Shown: positions 34,481 to 46,427, counted from the stretch's first letter. The stretch: 64,000 bases of DNA from Bufo bufo (GCF_905171765.1 NC_053392.1:411112299-411176298); one strand, 5' to 3'. Program-made: numbers and translations. Notes: generated by a model from the letters alone, not told the origin.

Positions 34481-34781
34481 TATGCAAGTAGATTCCATAC
34501 TAAGAGATGAAAACGTTGATCGAAGGGAGCACAGGCTTCGGGAAAGTCTGACCACTTCCTTATCAACTGCCCTAGCCGTTCGCAGAGGTTGGTGGCAGAC
34601 ATTACAGATCCTGACTTTTCAGATGGAGAATCAATTGCTTCAGAAACAGAATTATCTGAGAAAGCAATCATCCATTCCATTTCATCTGTGGCCCCTCATA
34701 TTAAGAAAGAGAATAAAGACTCCCATTGCTTCCTTCTCATTAAATTCTTGATTTAACTCTCAGTGGATATCCACCTCTGCT

Positions 34782-37674
34782 ATGGTGGACTCTGGGGCTA
34801 GTGGCAATTCCATGGACCTTTCTTTTGCGCAAAGACATGGGGTTAAATTTCAGAAAAAACTCTCACCTGTGGTAATGGAGACCGTAGATGGATCCCCACT
34901 GAGCTCAGGGCCGGTGGATCAAGAGACGGAACCACTTGAAATCATTATAACACCTTATCACCATGAAATCCGATCATTTCTATTGATCTCTTCTCCACAT
35001 TTCCATGTTATTCTTGGCCTACCCTGGTTGCAAGCTCAGAACCCTGTTATCAATTGGGAGACCAAAGAAATAAGCTTCCCAGCCAAGGATGTTCTTGCGA
35101 CAGCTCAGTCTGAACAAGGCTCGGAAAATCCGGCTCAAGATAACAAGGCAGTAGAGTTACCCTCTGCACATAAGGAATTTACGGACGTTTGAGATAAACA
35201 AAATGCGCACAAGCTCCCCCCACACCGACCCTACGATTGTCCTATATAATTACTTCCTGGTGCACCTATACCTTTCGGAAAAATCTACCCTTTAGCCGGC
35301 CCTGAACTAAAAGCCCTCAAGGACTACATAGAAGAAAATCGGGCTAAGGGGTTTATCACCGGCCGGGGCTCCCATATTCTTTAAGAAGAAGGACGGTTCT
35401 CTAAGACCTTGCATTGACTACTGAGAACTGAACAAAATTACAATCAAAAATCGTTATCCTTTACCATTGATCCCTGAGCTTTTGGAGAGAGTGCGACATG
35501 CAAAAAGTTTTACCAAGTTAGACCTGTGAGGCGCCTATAATCTGGTCCGTATCAGATCTGGAGACGAATGATAGACAGCTTTTAGGTGACGATATGGACA
35601 TTTCGCATATCTTGTTATGCCTTTTGGTCTTTGCAATGCCCCAGCCACTTTTCAACATCTTTGTCAATGATATCTTGAGAGAGCTTCTGGACCAGTTCGT
35701 AATCATCTATTTAGACGATATCTTGATCTTCTTTAACTCTATGGAAGAACATCAGAGACATGTGAGACTTATTTTGGAACGTCTAAGGAAGAATCAAATT
35801 TACATTAAGATTGAAAATTTTTAATTTCACCAGACTGAGATCCAATTCCTTGGCTATATAATTTCACCTCATGGTCTACACATGGACTCTAGCAAAATTA
35901 AAGCAATAGTTGACTGCCTACCCCAAAGAGCATAAAAGATGTTCAACGTTTCATAGGATTTGCCAATTTGTATAGACTCTTCATTAAAAATTTCTCAGGA
36001 ATAATTACTCCTATTACACAGTTGACTAAGAAGAAAAAATGCTTTTGTCTGGTCTCTCCAAGCACAGGAATCCTTTTGTCTCCTAAAATCCAAGTTCACT
36101 ACAGCCCCTGTATTAGTTCATCCCGACCCAGAACTCGCCTACATTGTGGAAGTAGATGCTTCAGACTGTGCTATAGGGGCTATTCTGTCTCAAAGAACCG
36201 GAGAGAAGGGTTTATTGCATCCGTGTGCTTTTTTCTCACAACGTTTATCCCCTGCTGAGAAGAATTATGATGTGGGGAATAAAGCACTGTTAGCTATCAT
36301 TGCAGCTTTTAAGGAATGGAGACATCATCTTCAAGGAACCTCACAGCAAATAATAGTTCTGACTGATCACCATAATTTGGAATTTGTTAGATCTACCAAA
36401 TGTCTATCCCCTTGCCAAGCTTGTTGGAGTCTCTTCCTCAATCAATTCAACTTCGTAATCTCGTACAGGCCCCATTCCCGTAATGGCAAGGCAGATGCCC
36501 TGTCTAGAATCTTTTCCAATGATTCCAATTCTACGATTCCACCCAAAACCATTGTTCCTAAGTAGTTTTTTAGAAGTAATCCATAATAAGGACTTGCTTG
36601 AAGAGATAAGAGACCTATAACACTGACTCCTTGCTGTCTCGACCACCTGATGATGTACATTTGGTGCTTAAGAACAAGGTGTGGACCTATGGGCAGCAGC
36701 TATATATACCCGAAACAATAAGACTGAAAATTCAAAAATTAGTCCATGATTCTAAGATTGCGGGTCACAAAGTAGTGCAGAAAACACAGGAATTTTTATC
36801 CCGTTTCTTTTAGTGGCCCAGTTATCAACAGGATGTAAAGAAATATGTCATGTCATGTGACGTTTGTGCTAGATGTAAGACTCCACGTTCTTCACCCGTG
36901 GGTTTATTACATCCTTTGTCGGTCCCCTCTCATACCTGGGGTTCTATTTCCATGGACTTTATCATAGATCTACCTACCTCTAAAGGAAAAAAAAACACAA
37001 TTTTGGTAGTAGTTGACCGGCTCACCAAGGCTGCACATTTCATTCCATGTACCGGCCTACCCTCTGCTAAAGATACTGCTGACCTTGTAGTTCAGAATGT
37101 GTTTCGTTTTCATAGAGTCCCTGATGAAGTAATCTCGGATCGTGGGGTGCAGTTTACATAAAAATTTTGGCGTAGTTTTTGCACAGCACTTGAGATTAAT
37201 ATCAATCTATCAACCGCCTTTCACCCACAATCTAATGGACAAACTGAAGACACAAATCAGACTCTGGAACAGTATCTTAGATGCTATATCTGCCATTTAC
37301 AAGATGATTGGGTCGATCTGCTTCCTGTGGCTGAGTTCTCTTAAAATAACTCCCAAAATGCTTCCACCAAGCAAACTCCTTTCTTTGCAAATTTAGGGCA
37401 TCATCCAAATATTATTCCCAAATTCCCCACTGTTTCACCTATTCCTCTTCCCAAATCTGTGGAGATAGATGGGCAAGAACAATTTGTTATAGAGAAAATC
37501 CTGGACTCTAGAATTTTCCGGAACCATCTACAATACCTCATTAAGTGGCATGGTTATGGGTCTGAAGAGTCTTGGGAACTGGTGGATAATATTAATGCTC
37601 CCCGACTGATCAAACAGTTTCATCAAAGACATCCTGGGAGACCAAGTCAGGTCTCGTCCAGAGGCCGCTGTTGA
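34782..37674 (+). pseudogene. Chromovirus B pol: protease to chromodomain
   Basis: Protease MVDSGASGNSMDL (34782), then ILGLPWLQAQNPVINWETKE. RT fragments: [16 protein letters not shown], then DYELNKITI with a stop in it, and the intact catalytic IIYLDDILIF (35705). RNase [18 protein letters not shown]. Integrase: ARCKTPRSSPVG, SMDFIIDLPTSKGKKN, ISDRGVQFT. Chromodomain: VIEKILDSRIFRNHLQYLIK then WHGYGSEESWELV (37490-37580). Stops in RT (e.g. DL.GAYNLVRI near 35527) and integrase (37159) and several frame changes. Inactive. Confidence 0.9.
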
Positions 37675-37685
37675 GGTGGGAGTAA

Positions 37686-38171
37686 TGTCAGGAATCACCC
37701 TGCTATGTCTGTTTAGTTCAGATTGTCTTGCCCTCAAGTTCTCCCTCAGTTAAGATGGTGGATTGTGTCTCAGCTGGGTGCCATCTTACTTCCTGTTTCA
37801 CATTTAAACCACTCAAGCCTGTTATTAATTGCTTTAGTATTGTGTTTAGCTTCTGCTCATGGAACTAGCTCTCTGGTTTGTTCCTCCTACTTGTGGTTTA
37901 CCCTGCTACTTTGTGACATCCTGCTACCTCCTGTTGCCGACCCGATTGCTTGACTACATTCCTCTGCCGTCTGCCCTGACCCATTGCTCATCTGACCTCG
38001 GTTCTGCTGCATCCTTCGGTCCTGCACCATTGTTACCGGTAACGGCTCTGCCTGCCTGGCTCTGCTACATCCTTCAGTCCTGCAACCTCCTATTCAAGAC
38101 TCCTGTGCTTCCTGTGTACAGGCCTTGTCCCTGCTATTGGATTCCAGCAGTATTTCACTAGTATCGTGACA
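37686..38171 (+). repeat. 3' LTR of chromovirus B
   Basis: Preceded by gaggtgggagtaa, a weak polypurine tract. Starts tgtcaggaatcaccctgct, ends ctagtatcgtgaca, followed by the duplication catgg. Confidence 0.92.
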
Positions 38172-38939
38172 CATGGATAGATAGATGGTTTCCATATACC
38201 GGGCTTTTGGCATATAGCCTTTGTGTGGTTGTTTATTGTATGTCATAGATAGTAGGAGTCCAAGACGCATCCAGCCATCCTCTTAATGCTGTTTCCAAAC
38301 GATTTTGATGGGGTTTCCTTCAATTTCTAACCTTTTTTTGTGAACCAGACACCCTTTTCTCTTCCGAGCAGGGGGTGCCTGGGGTTCTCTCATTGACTTC
38401 CATTGTGCTCGGTTGCTCGGTAGAACACACGAACACAGAGCAACCGAGCACTTTGATGCTCGATCAACACTAGTGCCAACACCTCTCCCCAGTATTGCTG
38501 CGGCAGCCTGTCATGGGTTGCCGCTCACTGCAAACCTCACTTACTCCAGTATAAGCAGGTCCCAGTACAATGTCTATGTCAGCTATAGTTAACATCAGGG
38601 GTGTGCAAGCTGTGCAGCCGCACAGGGCACCATGGCAACAGGGGCGCCCGGCAGTGCCAACAGCAAGGTAGCGACTGCCACAAACACCACACACTGTAAA
38701 GACATGCAGGACGGCAGCATCCTTCTCTCACCTCCCAGCAGCGCCCTTACATTTTGCACGCTTCTCATACGAGATTCGAATCCCAGGCATAGTCATCTGT
38801 ATTGCTGTGCTCAGGAGAGGGAGAGATGTGTCTGCTGGGATTCAAACCTACAACCCACAAGGCAAAGCACAGCCCCAGCACACCCAGCTCTGCTACATCT
38901 ATACACATGACAGCTGCCCCTGCATACTCAGTTCTGCTA

Positions 38940-39250
38940 TATCTATATATCTCTAAGTATTACTATACAGTAGATAGATATTTAGAGATATAGAAGAGCT
39001 GGGTGTGCTGGGGCAGCTGTCATATATAGAGATAAAGCAGGCTGAGTGTGCTGGGGCAGCTGTCATATATATATATATAGCAGTGCTGGGTGTGTTGGGG
39101 CAGCTGTCATGTGTATAGATGTAGCAGAGCTGGGTGTGCTGGGGCAGCTGTCATGTGTATAGATGTAGCAGAGCTGAGTGCTGGGGCAGCTATCATATAT
39201 AGAGATATAGCAGAGCTGAGTGTGCTGGGGCAGCTGTCATGTGTATGGAT
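38940..39250. repeat. Minisatellite, about 45-50 bp unit
   Basis: Units of the form agagctgagtgtgctggggc followed by agctgtcatatatagagata, five or six copies. Confidence 0.85.
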
Positions 39251-39319
39251 GTACACTAGCTATCAAAGCTATAAACAAGTCTACAGTAGAAGTCTCATAT
39301 TTTTTCAGTCAGTGGCTAT

Positions 39320-39400
39320 GCAGCTCTTATAGCTGTGTGGTTAAGTGCCTTGCCTCTGATACAGAAGGTCGTGGGTTCGAGTCCCAGCAGAAACTTTTCT
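39320..39400 (+). mobile_element. tRNA-derived SINE fragment
   Basis: tagctgtgtgg at 39330-39340 fits an RNA polymerase III A box and ggttcgagtcc at 39374-39384 is a perfect B box. Spacing of about 33 bp suits a tRNA head. The acceptor stem does not pair well and a T run starts at 39496, so this is a SINE head and not a working tRNA gene. Confidence 0.7.
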
Positions 39401-39529
39401 GAAATACACAAGCACTGACTCCATATATGGATATACAGCTCGGGACAGAGGAAGAGGCTGCATCGCATCACTAACATGGAGGTAAGTAGAAGTGTTTTTT
39501 TTTTTTTTTAAATACTCGATTGTTACTGC

Positions 39530-40300
39530 CACATGGGGGGAGCGGGAGGCACTTGATACTGGCACATGGGGGGAGGGGGGTTGGCACTATGATACTGGCA
39601 CATGGGGGGAAGGAGAGAGGCACTTGATACTGGCACATTGGGAGGGGGGAGATGGCTCTATGATACTGGCACATATGGTGGGGGTGGGAAGGAGAGAGGC
39701 ACTTAATACTGGCACATGGGGGGGGAATGGTACTATGATACTGGCACTTAAGGAGAGAGGCACTATGATACTTGCACATGGGGGAAGGAGAGAGGCACTT
39801 AATACTGGCACTTTTGTGGGGGGGGGGAGATGGCACTATGATACTGGGACATGGGGGTAGAGAGGCACTTGATACTGGCACTTTTGGGGGGGAGATAGCA
39901 CTATGATACTGGGACATGTGGGAGGGTGGTGGAGAGAGGCACTTGATACTGGCACATGGGGGGGTTTGGCACTTGATACTGGCACATGGGGGGGTTTGGC
40001 ACTTGATACTGGCACATGGGGGGAAGGAGAGAGGCACTTGATACTGGCACATGGGGGGGGGGAGATGGCACTATGATACTGGCACATTGGGGGGGAGATG
40101 GCACTATGATACTGGCACATTGGGGGGAGAGATGGCACTATGATACTGGCACTTTGGGGGGGGCGAGATGGCACTATGATACTGGGACATGTAGGGGGGG
40201 AGAGAGGCACTTGAAACTGGCACATGATGGGGGGGCATCTATGGGGACACTTACTGGCACATTATTGGGGGGCATTATGGGGTCCCTTTTTACTGGCACA
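39530..40300. repeat. G-rich minisatellite
   Basis: About 18 variable units built from gatactggcacatgggggg and gagagaggcacttgatactg. Large open frames on both strands here (Pro/Ser-rich or Gly/Thr-rich) are read from the repeat and are not genes. Confidence 0.9.
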
Positions 40301-40612
40301 TTATAAGGCCCTTAATCATACCCAGTGTCACCCATAGCCAGTCTCCTGCCCCCCTTAATCCTACCCTGTCACCTTTGCCCAGTCCACTGCCACCCTTAAT
40401 CATACCCAGTGTCACCCAGAGCAGTCCCCTGCCCCTTAATCATACTCAGTGTCACCCTTATCCAGTACCCTGCCCCCTTAATCATACCCAGTGTCTGTCA
40501 CCCTTAATTTAAGGGGGCAGGGTCTAATAGAGGGGGCAGGGGACTGGGTAAGGGTGACACTGGGTATGATTAAGAAGGGCAGGGGACTGGGTAAGGGTGA
40601 CACTGGGTAGGA
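40300..40612. repeat. Tandem repeat flanking L1 copy 2, left
   Basis: Units with cccttaatcatacccagtgt and, in the other orientation, acactgggtatgattaag; the same units resume after the L1 at 46220-46360, so the L1 interrupted them. Confidence 0.8.
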
Positions 40613-40939
40613 TTAAGATATTTATAAATATAAAAACAAAGAAAAAATAAATAGAGGGATGAACATAACTATAGGTTGGATTAATATAATGGGCGTTCAC
40701 GATAAGATATTGAAAGAGTGAGGAATTTTTTGAGATAAATGAGGGTTCTGTGGGGAATAATATGGTATGGGAAGCCGCAAAGGCCTTTATAAGAGGAATT
40801 ATTACTAAACACACTGTAGTATATAGGAAGGAAATTAGGAAAAAAATTACTGATTTAGAAACTGAGGTGGAAAGATCTTAAAATAAATATATTGATAGCC
40901 CTACAGTACAAAACTATAAGGAATGGATAGACAAAGCGG

Positions 40940-42631
40940 CCAAATTGGAAAATGATCTCCTCCTGTTAGCCGAACAACAAAAAGAGAACAATGTAAGGGA
41001 TAACTATATCTATGCACATATACCTGGCAAAAAACTGGCCGCCCTGGTGGCAACTCAGACTAAAAATAATAAATACATTCATTGCCTGATAGATAAATTT
41101 GGTCATAAAACATATGACCAAATGGCGAAGCTGGAGCTCGTTAGAGAATACTTTGAAGATATATACAGTAGCAAAGTAAATAAGAGCGCAAAGGAACTAC
41201 AACAGTTCCTAGAGAAAATCTGAATTACTAAATTAACTACTGATCAGAGAGAATCCATGGATGCCCCGTTAAACTCGGCTGAAGCAGAGACAGTATTGTC
41301 CAAGATAACTAAGAATAAGACCCCAGGTAAAGACGGTATCCCATTTGAAGTTTATGCCCAATATAAAGAAGTATTAATTGCGAAACTGCTCACAATGTGG
41401 ACTGTCTCAAGGGAACTGGGAAAACTCCCAGATTCCGTTAGAGAAGCTTTAATAACTTTAATATTAAAACCAGGGAGAGATCCGGAGATTCCGGACTCAT
41501 ATCGCCCCATTTCATTGATTAACACTGATAATATAATAATAAAATATTGGCACGGATTCTGGCAAATAGACTTGGGAGAGTGGCGCCTGGGATCATTCAT
41601 GAGGATCAGTCAGGGTTTATGCTGGGTAGAACCACATTTGACAACATAATTAGATATTTATTGGGCACCCAGTTAGAACCTATAAATTGTGGAGAGCGCA
41701 TGATTGTAACCATAGGCGCTTCAAAAGCTTTTGATACGATAGAATGGTCTTTTTTATTCGCTACATTGAAGAGAATGGGATTTGGAGATTACTTTGTATC
41801 TTGGGTTAGGCTATTGTATACTGAAGTTTCTGCAAGGTTAATATTGAATGGCGAGTATTCAGAGAAAATTCATATAGCTAGAGGGGTTAGGCAGGGTTGC
41901 CCCCTATCCCCCTTATTATTTGCTCTAGCTATGGAACCTCTAGCGGATATGACCAGACAGGATAAAGAAATTGAAGGATTTAGGTTTGGGGCATACAAGG
42001 AAAAAATCTCATTGTATGCAGACAATATTATGCTGTTTGTGGGATCCCGTGGATCACTAGTGAAGATTTTTCAGGTATTTGAAGAATATAGTAAATACAC
42101 TGGACTGAATATAAACTGGTCTAAGTCGGCTTGTATCCCGATTGATCCTCTGAATGGGTTTGTACCGGGGCTACTTGAAATTAAAGCGAGGCAAGAATCT
42201 GTTAAATATCTGGGTATTCAGATAACATCTAATCCCAGGGATTATATACAGTTGAATATACTCCCTAAAATACAAGAGATGCGAAAAAAAATACAGGTCT
42301 GGAAAAAAATTCATATCTTACTGGCAGGTCGTATCGAACTGGTGAAAATGTGTATTTTGCCCTTTTTAAACTATTTGCTACGGAATGCGCCAACAATAAT
42401 TTCTAAAATAATTTTTAAGATAATAGCTACTCTAATAACAGATCTGGTATGGCGTGGTAAAAAAACGAGAATAAGAGCACAGATACTGTACATTCAGGAG
42501 AAAGAGGGCGGCTTATCAGTTCCGGATATGGAGCTGTACTTTATCTCTGGACAGATTAGGAAAGGAAATACAAGAGTTTGGTAGCCGGGTTTAAGAAAGG
42601 TTTGGAAAACTTTAATATCTTCCAATTAATA
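40940..42631 (+). pseudogene. L1 ORF2 reverse transcriptase, copy 2
   Basis: Frame 1: RDNYIYAHIPGKKLAALVAT up to FLEKI (40945-41223), stop TGA at 41221. Next KNKTPGKDGIPFEVYAQYKE and SYRPISLIN (41257-41525). Then, after a frame change, ARILANRLGRVAPGIIHEDQ, SGFMLGRTTF, ARGVRQGCPLSPLLFALAME, and KYTGLNINWSKS (41547-42584). Motif A reads IGASKAFDTIEW, where L1 has DA.KAFD: the first Asp is Gly here. Motif C reads YADN instead of YADD. Both catalytic aspartates appear lost. Function if intact: target-primed reverse transcription. The frame ends at the multimer insertion. Confidence 0.88.
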
Positions 42632-45313
42632 AATCACAGAAAAAATGCACCAAACGGATATGCCACTGACTATACTGGCTAGTCATAAATGCAGATATTA
42701 AAAGCTGAGACTTTCGCCAATATATTCCTGTCAGGAAAATATCGGAGCCCATCATTGCACCACGTCACGGTCACTCAGCATGGCAATAGGGTCCTACCAC
42801 TACGCTACCTATGGTGTGAACACGGTCTGAAGGCGATGTAATCCAGCTTGCAGCCAGGCTTCCACACAAACGCCTAGCAGGACAACTAGTGCAATGTGAA
42901 CAAAGCCAAGACTGCAAGCCACGCCCATATCAGAGCCTGTGATGGAGGTCACCAGGTGCAAAAGAGTGTTTGAATGCCAGGTAACGGCACATACACTACA
43001 TATGAAACAAGACAAAAACACAGAAATATAGTGGCAATACTGGAGGAGCGGCTCAACCCCTGGATTACAAGCTGGATTACATCGCCTTCAGACCGTGTTC
43101 ACACCATAGGTAGCGTAGTGGTAGGACCCTTTGCCATGCTGAGTGACCGTGACGTGGTGCAATGATGGGCTCCGATATTTTCCTGACAGGAATATATTGG
43201 CGAAAGTCTCAGCTTTTAATATCTGCATTTATGACTAGCCAGTATAGTCAGTGGCATATCCGTTTGGTGCATTTTTTCTGTGATTTATATGATTGTATTT
43301 ACATCCGCACAATGCTCCGTTTTGTGTAGGATGCCCTTGTGGTGCATGTGGACCGCGCCGAAATCCTCCACCGTATGCATTTTTTGCTGGGGATAGTCGT
43401 TTGCTGCGGTCCACGTGCGGTGGGGCTGCTCCCCCAATGTAAAACACGCTACAGTGTTAGGGGTTGAGCCGCTCCTCCAGTATTGCCACTATATTTCTGT
43501 GTTTTTGTCTTGTTTCATATGTAGTGTATGTGCCGTTACCTGGCATTCAAACACTCTTTTGCACCTGGTGACCTCCATCACAGGCTCTGATATGGGCGTG
43601 GCTTGCAGTCTTGGCTTTGTTCACATTGCACTAGTTGTCCTGCTAGGCGTTTGTGTGGAAGCCTGGCTGCGAGCTGGATTACATCGCCTTCAGACCGTGT
43701 TCACACCATAGGTAGCGTAGTGGTAGGACCCTTTGCCATGCTGAGTGACCGTGACGTGGTGCAATGATGGGCTCCGATATTTTCCTGACAGGAATATATT
43801 GGCGAAAGTCTCAGCTTTTAATATCTGCATTTATGACTAGCCAGTATAGTCAGTGGCATATCCGTTTGGTGCATTTTTTCTGTGATTTATATGATTGTAT
43901 TTACATCCGCACAATGCTCCGTTTTGTGTAGGATGCCCTTGTGGTGCATGTGGACCGCGCCGACATCCTCCACCGTATGCATTTTTTGCTGGGGATAGTC
44001 GTTTGCTGCGGTCCACGTGCGGTGGGGCTGCTCCCCCAATGTAAAACACGCTACAGTGTTAGGGGTTGAGCCGCTCCTCCAGTATTGCCACTATATTTCT
44101 GTGTTTTTGTCTTGTTTCATATGTAGTGTATGTGCCGTTACCTGGCATTCAAACACTCTTTTGCACCTGGTGACCTCCATCACAGGCTCTGATATGGGCG
44201 TGGCTTGCAGTCTTGGCTTTGTTCACATTGCACTAGTTGTCCTGCTAGGCGTTTGTGTGGAAGCCTGGCTGCGAGCTGGATTACATCGCCTTCAGACCGT
44301 GTTCACACCATAGGTAGCGTAGTGGTAGGACCCTTTGCCATGCTGAGTGACCGTGACGTGGTGCAATGATGGGCTCCGATATTTTCCTGACAGGAATATA
44401 TTGGCGAAAGTCTCAGCTTTTAATATCTGCATTTATGACTAGCCAGTATAGTCAGTGGCATATCCGTTTGGTGCATTTTTTCTGTGATTTATATGATTGT
44501 ATTTACATCCGCACAATGCTCCGTTTTGTGTAGGATGCCCTTGTGGTGCATGTGGACCGCGCCGACATCCTCCACCGTATGCATTTTTTGCTGGGGATAG
44601 TCGTTTGCTGCGGTCCACGTGCGGTGGGGCTGCTCCCCCAAGGTAAAACACACTACAGTGTTAGGGGTTGAGCCGCTCCTCCAGTATTGCCACTATATTT
44701 CTGTGTTTTTGTCTTGTTTCATATGTAGTGTATGTGCCGTTACCTGGCATTCAAACACTCTTTTGCACCTGGTGACCTCCATCACAGGCTCTGATATGGG
44801 CGTGGCTTGCAGTCTTGGCTTTGTTCACATTGCACTAGTTGTCCTGCTAGGCGTTTGTGTGGAAGCCTGGCTGCGAGCTGGATTACATCGCCTTCAGACC
44901 GTGTTCACACCATAGGTAGCGTAGTGGTAGGACCCTTTGCCATGCTGAGTGACCGTGACGTGGTGCAATGATGGGCTCCGATATTTTCCTGACAGGAATA
45001 TATTGGCGAAAGTCTCAGCTTTTAATATCTGCATTTATGACTAGCCAGTATAGTCAGTGGCATATCCGTTTGGTGCATTTTTTCTGTGATTTATATGATT
45101 GTATTTACATCCGCACAATGCTCCGTTTTGTGTAGGATGCCCTTGTGGTGCATGTGGACCGCGCCGACATCCTCCACCGTATGCATTTTTTGCTGGGGAT
45201 AGTCGTTTGCTGCGGTCCACGTGCGGTGGGGCTGCTCCCCCAATGTAAAACACGCTACAGTGTTAGGGGTTGAGCCGCTCCTCCAGTATTGCCACTATAT
45301 TTCTGTGTTTTTG
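42632..45313. mobile_element. Multimer of a 602-bp unit with inverted first segment, 14-bp TSD
   Basis: Flanked by tcttccaattaata at 42618-42631 and 45314-45327. From left: one inverted partial unit (42632 to about 43060), a junction near 43061-43070, then 3.7 direct units of exactly 602 bp (gctggattacatcgcc at 43071, 43673, 44275, 44877). The direct units differ at only a few positions. The last unit is truncated at gtgtttttgtctt, sharing gtctt with the target. No protein is encoded: frames of 98 and 70 residues recur identically because the unit recurs. The unit has an A-box-like tagcgtagtgg (43111-43121 and each +602). Confidence 0.9.
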
Positions 45314-45327
45314 TCTTCCAATTAATA

Positions 45328-46219
45328 GAAGCAGACATTTTGTTACAAAAACAAGTTAATAAAATACCTTTATTGGATATGTGGACTAAATCCTGGAATA
45401 GGGTAAAAGAACTTTGGTCACTTAAGGGAATACACACAGACACTGTTATGGGACAATACCCATTTAACGGAACTAAAATTAATTGAGCAAAATGTCTGGA
45501 GGAAATACGGAATTAATAAACTGGGCCAGATATGGAGAGAGGGAGACATAATTACTTATCAAGAACTAAAAAAGAGGTTTTTTTAACCTACAAATGAAAC
45601 AAGCACTGCGGGCGGAGATAGGGAAAGGAACGCAAATCGCCCCTCTTCCATCAACCCTAGCTAACATTGCAAATTTAACAGCAGGGAGGAAACTGATCAA
45701 CAAAATATATGGATGCCTGATACATCGGAAGACAAAAAATAAAGCCATTAATACTTTAAACTATAAATGGCAACATGTTTTAAATACGCAACTGGAAGAA
45801 TTTTGGGAAGAGGCTATACAGTAGAAAAATAGGGTGTCCAATAGCTTCTCCCATAGAATCACTCAGTTTAACATATTATATCGCCTGTATTATTCCCCTA
45901 AGATGTTTAGTTTTATAACATTTCATTAACAATTTAGCTGCAAAAAGGGGACTGGGAGAGCTGCGTGGTATTCTTTTCTTTTCTCTTTTTTTTTTTTTTT
46001 GGCTGTTGTTTTCCTCTATCCCCCCACGGCCCCCTCTCAGGAGTGGACTAAGCAACAGGTAGGGTTGGGAAGGTAATATATACTGTTTTTATGCACACTG
46101 TGTAAAAGGGAAAAAATCCCTATGTCTGTTTAGGAAGGGAAAAATGTCAAAAATAACTGTATGAACTTGTAAAAAAAATAAGAAATTAACAAATAAAGAT
46201 TATTTAAAGAAAAAAAAAA
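45328..46219 (+). pseudogene. L1 ORF2 C-terminal part and 3' UTR, copy 2
   Basis: Continues directly from the sequence before the multimer: PLLDMWTKSWNRVKELWSLK and, after frame changes, NVWRKYGINKLGQIWREGDI and INTLNYKWQHVLNTQLEEFW. The C-terminal zinc-knuckle segment seen in copy 3 (CWRC...) is missing after RLYYSPKMF, so the tail of the protein was deleted. AATAAAG near 46193 and an A-rich tail follow. Confidence 0.82.
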
Positions 46220-46427
46220 AGAAGGGCAGGGGACTGGCTCTGGGTGACACTGGGTATGGTTAAGAAGGGCAGGGGACTGAGTAAAGGTGACAGGGTATGA
46301 TTAAGGGGCAGGAGACTGGCTATGGGTGACACTGGGTATGATTAAGAAGGGCAGGGGGCTGAGGGGGGGGGGGGGGCACCACAAGATTAGCTCGCACAGG
46401 GTGCCTGAACACCTAAGGCCAGCCCTG
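46220..46427. repeat. Tandem repeat flanking L1 copy 2, right
   Basis: Repeats gaagggcaggggactggctc and ctgggtgacactgggtatg, then a G run (46363-46375) and the hAT right end. Same units as at 40300-40612. Confidence 0.8.

Larger units (their letters stand above)
33115..38171 (+). mobile_element. Ty3/gypsy chromovirus B, complete with LTRs and TSD
   Basis: LTRs at 33115-33611 and 37686-38171 (tgtcaggaatca...gtgaca / atgaca), flanked by catgg at 33110-33114 and 38172-38176. Plus-strand gag, protease, RT, RNase H, integrase and chromodomain. The same domain order as chromovirus A but a different LTR. More decayed than A: several stops in RT. Confidence 0.95.
32195..38472. mobile_element. hAT element (tagtgttgagcgagc ends), TSD gtgccaac
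   Basis: Starts tagtgttgagcgagcatgct and ends gctcgatcaacacta. Flanked by gtgccaac at 32187-32194 and 38473-38480. No transposase is left; the interior holds a large palindrome (32275-32945) and chromovirus B (33115-38171). Unit sequence near both ends is made of gctcgg-type motifs. Inserted in the Gmr1-like gag. Confidence 0.92.
40613..46219 (+). mobile_element. L1-clade LINE, copy 2, 5' truncated, split by a 602-bp multimer
   Basis: Begins inside the end of the endonuclease (like 'INIGWINIMG' of copy 1), continues through RT, is cut at 42631 and resumes at 45328 with the C-terminal part, and ends with aataaag and a run of A near 46200-46219. Same family as copy 1, opposite strand. Confidence 0.88.
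38596..46427. mobile_element. hAT element (caggggtgtgcaagc ends), TSD gttaacat
   Basis: Starts caggggtgtgcaagc and ends aaggccagccctg; the CAGGG...CCCTG ends are typical of hAT. Flanked by gttaacat at 38588-38595 and 46428-46435. No transposase seen. The interior is minisatellite, a tRNA-like SINE fragment and an L1 that carries the 602-bp multimer. Confidence 0.9.

Noticed and set aside
39320..39400. A functional tRNA gene
   Set aside because: A and B boxes are fine but the acceptor and anticodon stems do not pair; better explained as a SINE head.
39471..40306. Long Pro/Ser-rich (minus) and Gly/Thr-rich (plus) frames
   Set aside because: Translation of a minisatellite in several frames. 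Unit length variation keeps frames open by chance.
43415..45253. Recurrent 98- and 70-residue frames, with hydrophobic segments
   Set aside because: The same DNA unit repeated every 602 bp; no start context, no homology, and the inverted unit carries a different reading. Not a gene family.
43071..45313. Hammerhead ribozyme in the 602-bp unit
   Set aside because: ctgagtgaccg and cctgacagg with gcgaaagtc look superficially similar, but neither fits CUGANGA with a pairing stem II on either strand.
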